NCBI GenBank assembly: GCA_947626405.1
Contig: CANQSE010000097.1
Coordinates: 1-7,323 of the forward strand
Length of the DNA: 7,323 nucleotides
Origin: an uncultured Acetatifactor sp.
GTDB taxonomy: Bacteria > Bacillota > Clostridia > Lachnospirales > Lachnospiraceae
Direction: 5' to 3'
Shown piece after piece: positions 6,007 to 7,323 of the stretch (position 1 is the first letter of the stretch; the number at the start of each line of letters is the position of its first letter). Made by a program: the position numbers and the translations under genes. The notes below the pieces were generated by a model, which searched no databases, was not told the DNA's origin, and worked only from the letters and a program-made list of their open reading frames with translations.

Positions 6007-6043
6007 CGCTCCGAACGGATTCGGAGCGGAATGTAAAAGGAGG
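6007..6043 (+). promoter_or_regulatory. Flagellin leader: GGA-loop hairpin plus GGA in the Shine-Dalgarno (predicted CsrA operator)
   Basis: CGCTCCGAA (6007-6015) and TTCGGAGCG (6020-6028) form a perfect 9-bp stem whose whole loop is CGGA (6016-6019), giving ACGGAT across the loop. This is the preferred CsrA presentation, a GGA in a hairpin loop. AAGGAGG (6037-6043), the strong flagellin ribosome binding site, supplies a second GGA about 23 nt downstream, and AGCGGAA (6026-6031) a third between them. The arrangement resembles the two-site CsrA operator in the B. subtilis hag leader. A weaker hairpin, GGGC-CAAAC-GCCC (5991-6003), lies just upstream. Confidence 0.7.
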
Positions 6044-6049
6044 TACACT

Positions 6050-7323
6050 ATGGTAGTACAACACAATTTAACAGCAATGAACTCCAACAGAATGTTGGGA
6101 CTTACGAGCTCATCACAGGCAAAGTCAACCGAGAAGCTTTCTTCCGGCTACAAGATCAACCGTGCGGCAGACGACGCAGCAGGCCTGTCCATCAGTGAGA
6201 AAATGCGCAAGCAGATCAGAGGTCTGACACAGGCTTCCGCAAACGCACAGGACGGCATCAGCGCAGTACAGACCGCTGAGGGTGCACTGAACGAAGTTCA
6301 GGATATGCTTCAGAGAATGAACGAGCTGGCAGTGAAGGCTGCAAACGGCACAAACTCTGAAAGCGACCGCAGCTACATCCAGAACGAGGTCGACCAGCTT
6401 ACCACGGAGATCGATCGTGTTGCAGAGACCACCAAGTTCAACGAGACTTATCTGCTGAAAGGCAATAAGGATCTGGAAAAAGGGTATACCTACAGCTACA
6501 AGAATTTTGCATCTCCACAGAATGGAGAGGCAAAGTTCAGTAAAGACGACAGCACTGAGTTGACGATTGCAGATCTTGCTATCACTGCACCTACAAAAGC
6601 CGGTCTGCAGGATGAGATGAACGAGCTGTTGATGGCGTTTCGCGATCAAGGTGTAAGCATTACCCAGAAAGTTGTTGCCGATGGAGCAGATGATTCTAAA
6701 ACTGATATCCAACTGGAACTGCTTGGTGATGCGGCTGAGAAGTTCGATGTAACAGTTAAGAGTGCTGCAGATGGAACATTTGATATTAAGGATAAAGAGG
6801 GAAATGTATTAGCAACTCTTACCGTAACACCAAGTAGTAAATTGACGTCTGGCACTGGTGAGAAAGACGACATAGGAAAGAGTTTATCCGCAACGGTAAT
6901 TGCAACTGACATCAAGGCGGTGGAGTCTAACCAAGAGCAGGCTAAGTATTATGACAGGGACGGCAATGCCATTTCTGCAAATGCTCTGAGCAATTATTTT
7001 GCTGCTTCGACAAGTGCTGATGGCAAGACTGTGACCGTTGCAGAAAAAACCGGTGCGCCGCAGCTGTACGATGCAGTAGGCAATAAAGTCAGTGCTGACG
7101 CGGATGATGTCGCAGGCCTTCAGGATCTGACCGCAGCACTTACCGTATCTCTCCATGTAGGCGCAGACGCTACCAGCAACAACCAGATCACCGTGAACAT
7201 CGACACCATGAGTGCAAAGGGACTTGGCGTGAACGGTCTGAAAGTGGACGGTGTGGATGACACCAACGCATTAAGCGCTATTGATACCATCAAGGAAGCT
7301 ATCCAGAAGGTTTCCACCCAGCG
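6050..7323 (+). CDS. Flagellin (3' end missing)
   Basis: Reads open from ATG at 6050 (AAGGAGG six bases upstream) to the window edge, 424 codons without a stop. The N-terminal D0/D1 helical region is textbook flagellin: [17 protein letters not shown] at the start, [20 protein letters not shown] (29-48), [20 protein letters not shown] (64-83) and [15 protein letters not shown] (87-101), the last being the segment matching the TLR5-contact motif QRxxELAV. D1 runs to about residue 138 (FNETYLL). A long variable surface-exposed middle follows to about residue 395, poor in recognisable motifs. The final codons, [15 protein letters not shown], are the start of the conserved C-terminal D1/D0 helices, so perhaps 80-100 codons are missing. 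The protein is exported by the flagellar type III system and polymerises into the filament. The leader carries predicted CsrA sites and csrA is immediately upstream, implying translational control. The middle of the gene is clearly lower in GC than its start (see findings). Confidence 0.97.
   Translation, partial: MVVQHNLTAMNSNRMLGLTSSSQAKSTEKLSSGYKINRAADDAAGLSISEKMRKQIRGLTQASANAQDGISAVQTAEGALNEVQDMLQRMNELAVKAANGTNSESDRSYIQNEVDQLTTEIDRVAETTKFNETYLLKGNKDLEKGYTYSYKNFASPQNGEAKFSKDDSTELTIADLAITAPTKAGLQDEMNELLMAFRDQGVSITQKVVADGADDSKTDIQLELLGDAAEKFDVTVKSAADGTFDIKDKEGNVLATLTVTPSSKLTSGTGEKDDIGKSLSATVIATDIKAVESNQEQAKYYDRDGNAISANALSNYFAASTSADGKTVTVAEKTGAPQLYDAVGNKVSADADDVAGLQDLTAALTVSLHVGADATSNNQITVNIDTMSAKGLGVNGLKVDGVDDTNALSAIDTIKEAIQKVSTQ

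Noticed and set aside
6125..6712. 195-codon minus-strand open frame inside flagellin
   Set aside because: Shadow of the strongly conserved flagellin D1 region; no plausible ribosome binding site or family motif.

Overview
The window looks like a chromosomal stretch from a motile, fibre-degrading Bacillota, most likely a Lachnospiraceae-type gut anaerobe. The reasons are a GH115/GH3 xylan pair without export signals, strong AGGAGG-type ribosome binding sites, a Firmicutes-style CsrA with a long tail placed next to a flagellin, and a flagellin N-terminus of clostridial type. Genus cannot be read from the sequence. No tRNA, rRNA, CRISPR array or transposase was seen.

Region 1 (1-4682, + strand) is the end of a xylan-utilisation operon. 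It holds a 5'-truncated GH115 xylan alpha-1,2-glucuronidase and, after a 68-nt gap, a complete GH3 beta-xylosidase-type enzyme. A strong hairpin terminator that is symmetrical enough to work on both strands closes it. Together the two enzymes would strip (methyl)glucuronic acid from xylo-oligosaccharides and then release xylose, probably in the cytoplasm.

Region 2 (4735-5573) is the centrepiece: an apparent self-inverting DNA switch. Exact 34-bp inverted repeats flank an 839-bp segment that encodes its own small tyrosine recombinase (192 aa, FimB/FimE-sized, full R-K-H-R-H-Y set). Each repeat is a recombinase core site with 11-bp dyad arms around an asymmetric 7-bp spacer, and the two spacers lie in opposite orientation, which predicts inversion. 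At the left end, facing away from the flagellar genes in this orientation, is a candidate sigma-D/sigma-28 flagellar promoter. Inversion would place it about 95 nt upstream of csrA.

Region 3 (5617-7323, + strand) is a flagellar post-transcriptional module: csrA, then a 157-nt leader region, then the first 424 codons of a flagellin gene. The flagellin leader has a 9-bp hairpin with GGA in its loop, and a second GGA in the Shine-Dalgarno sequence, the classic two-site arrangement for CsrA repression.

Overall model (inference): a recombinase-driven ON/OFF promoter switch controls a CsrA-flagellin unit. It is similar in layout to the Salmonella Hin switch, which drives a flagellin plus a post-transcriptional flagellin repressor, but is built from unrelated parts (tyrosine instead of serine recombinase, CsrA instead of FljA). 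The orientation in this window is predicted to be the promoter-away (OFF) state.
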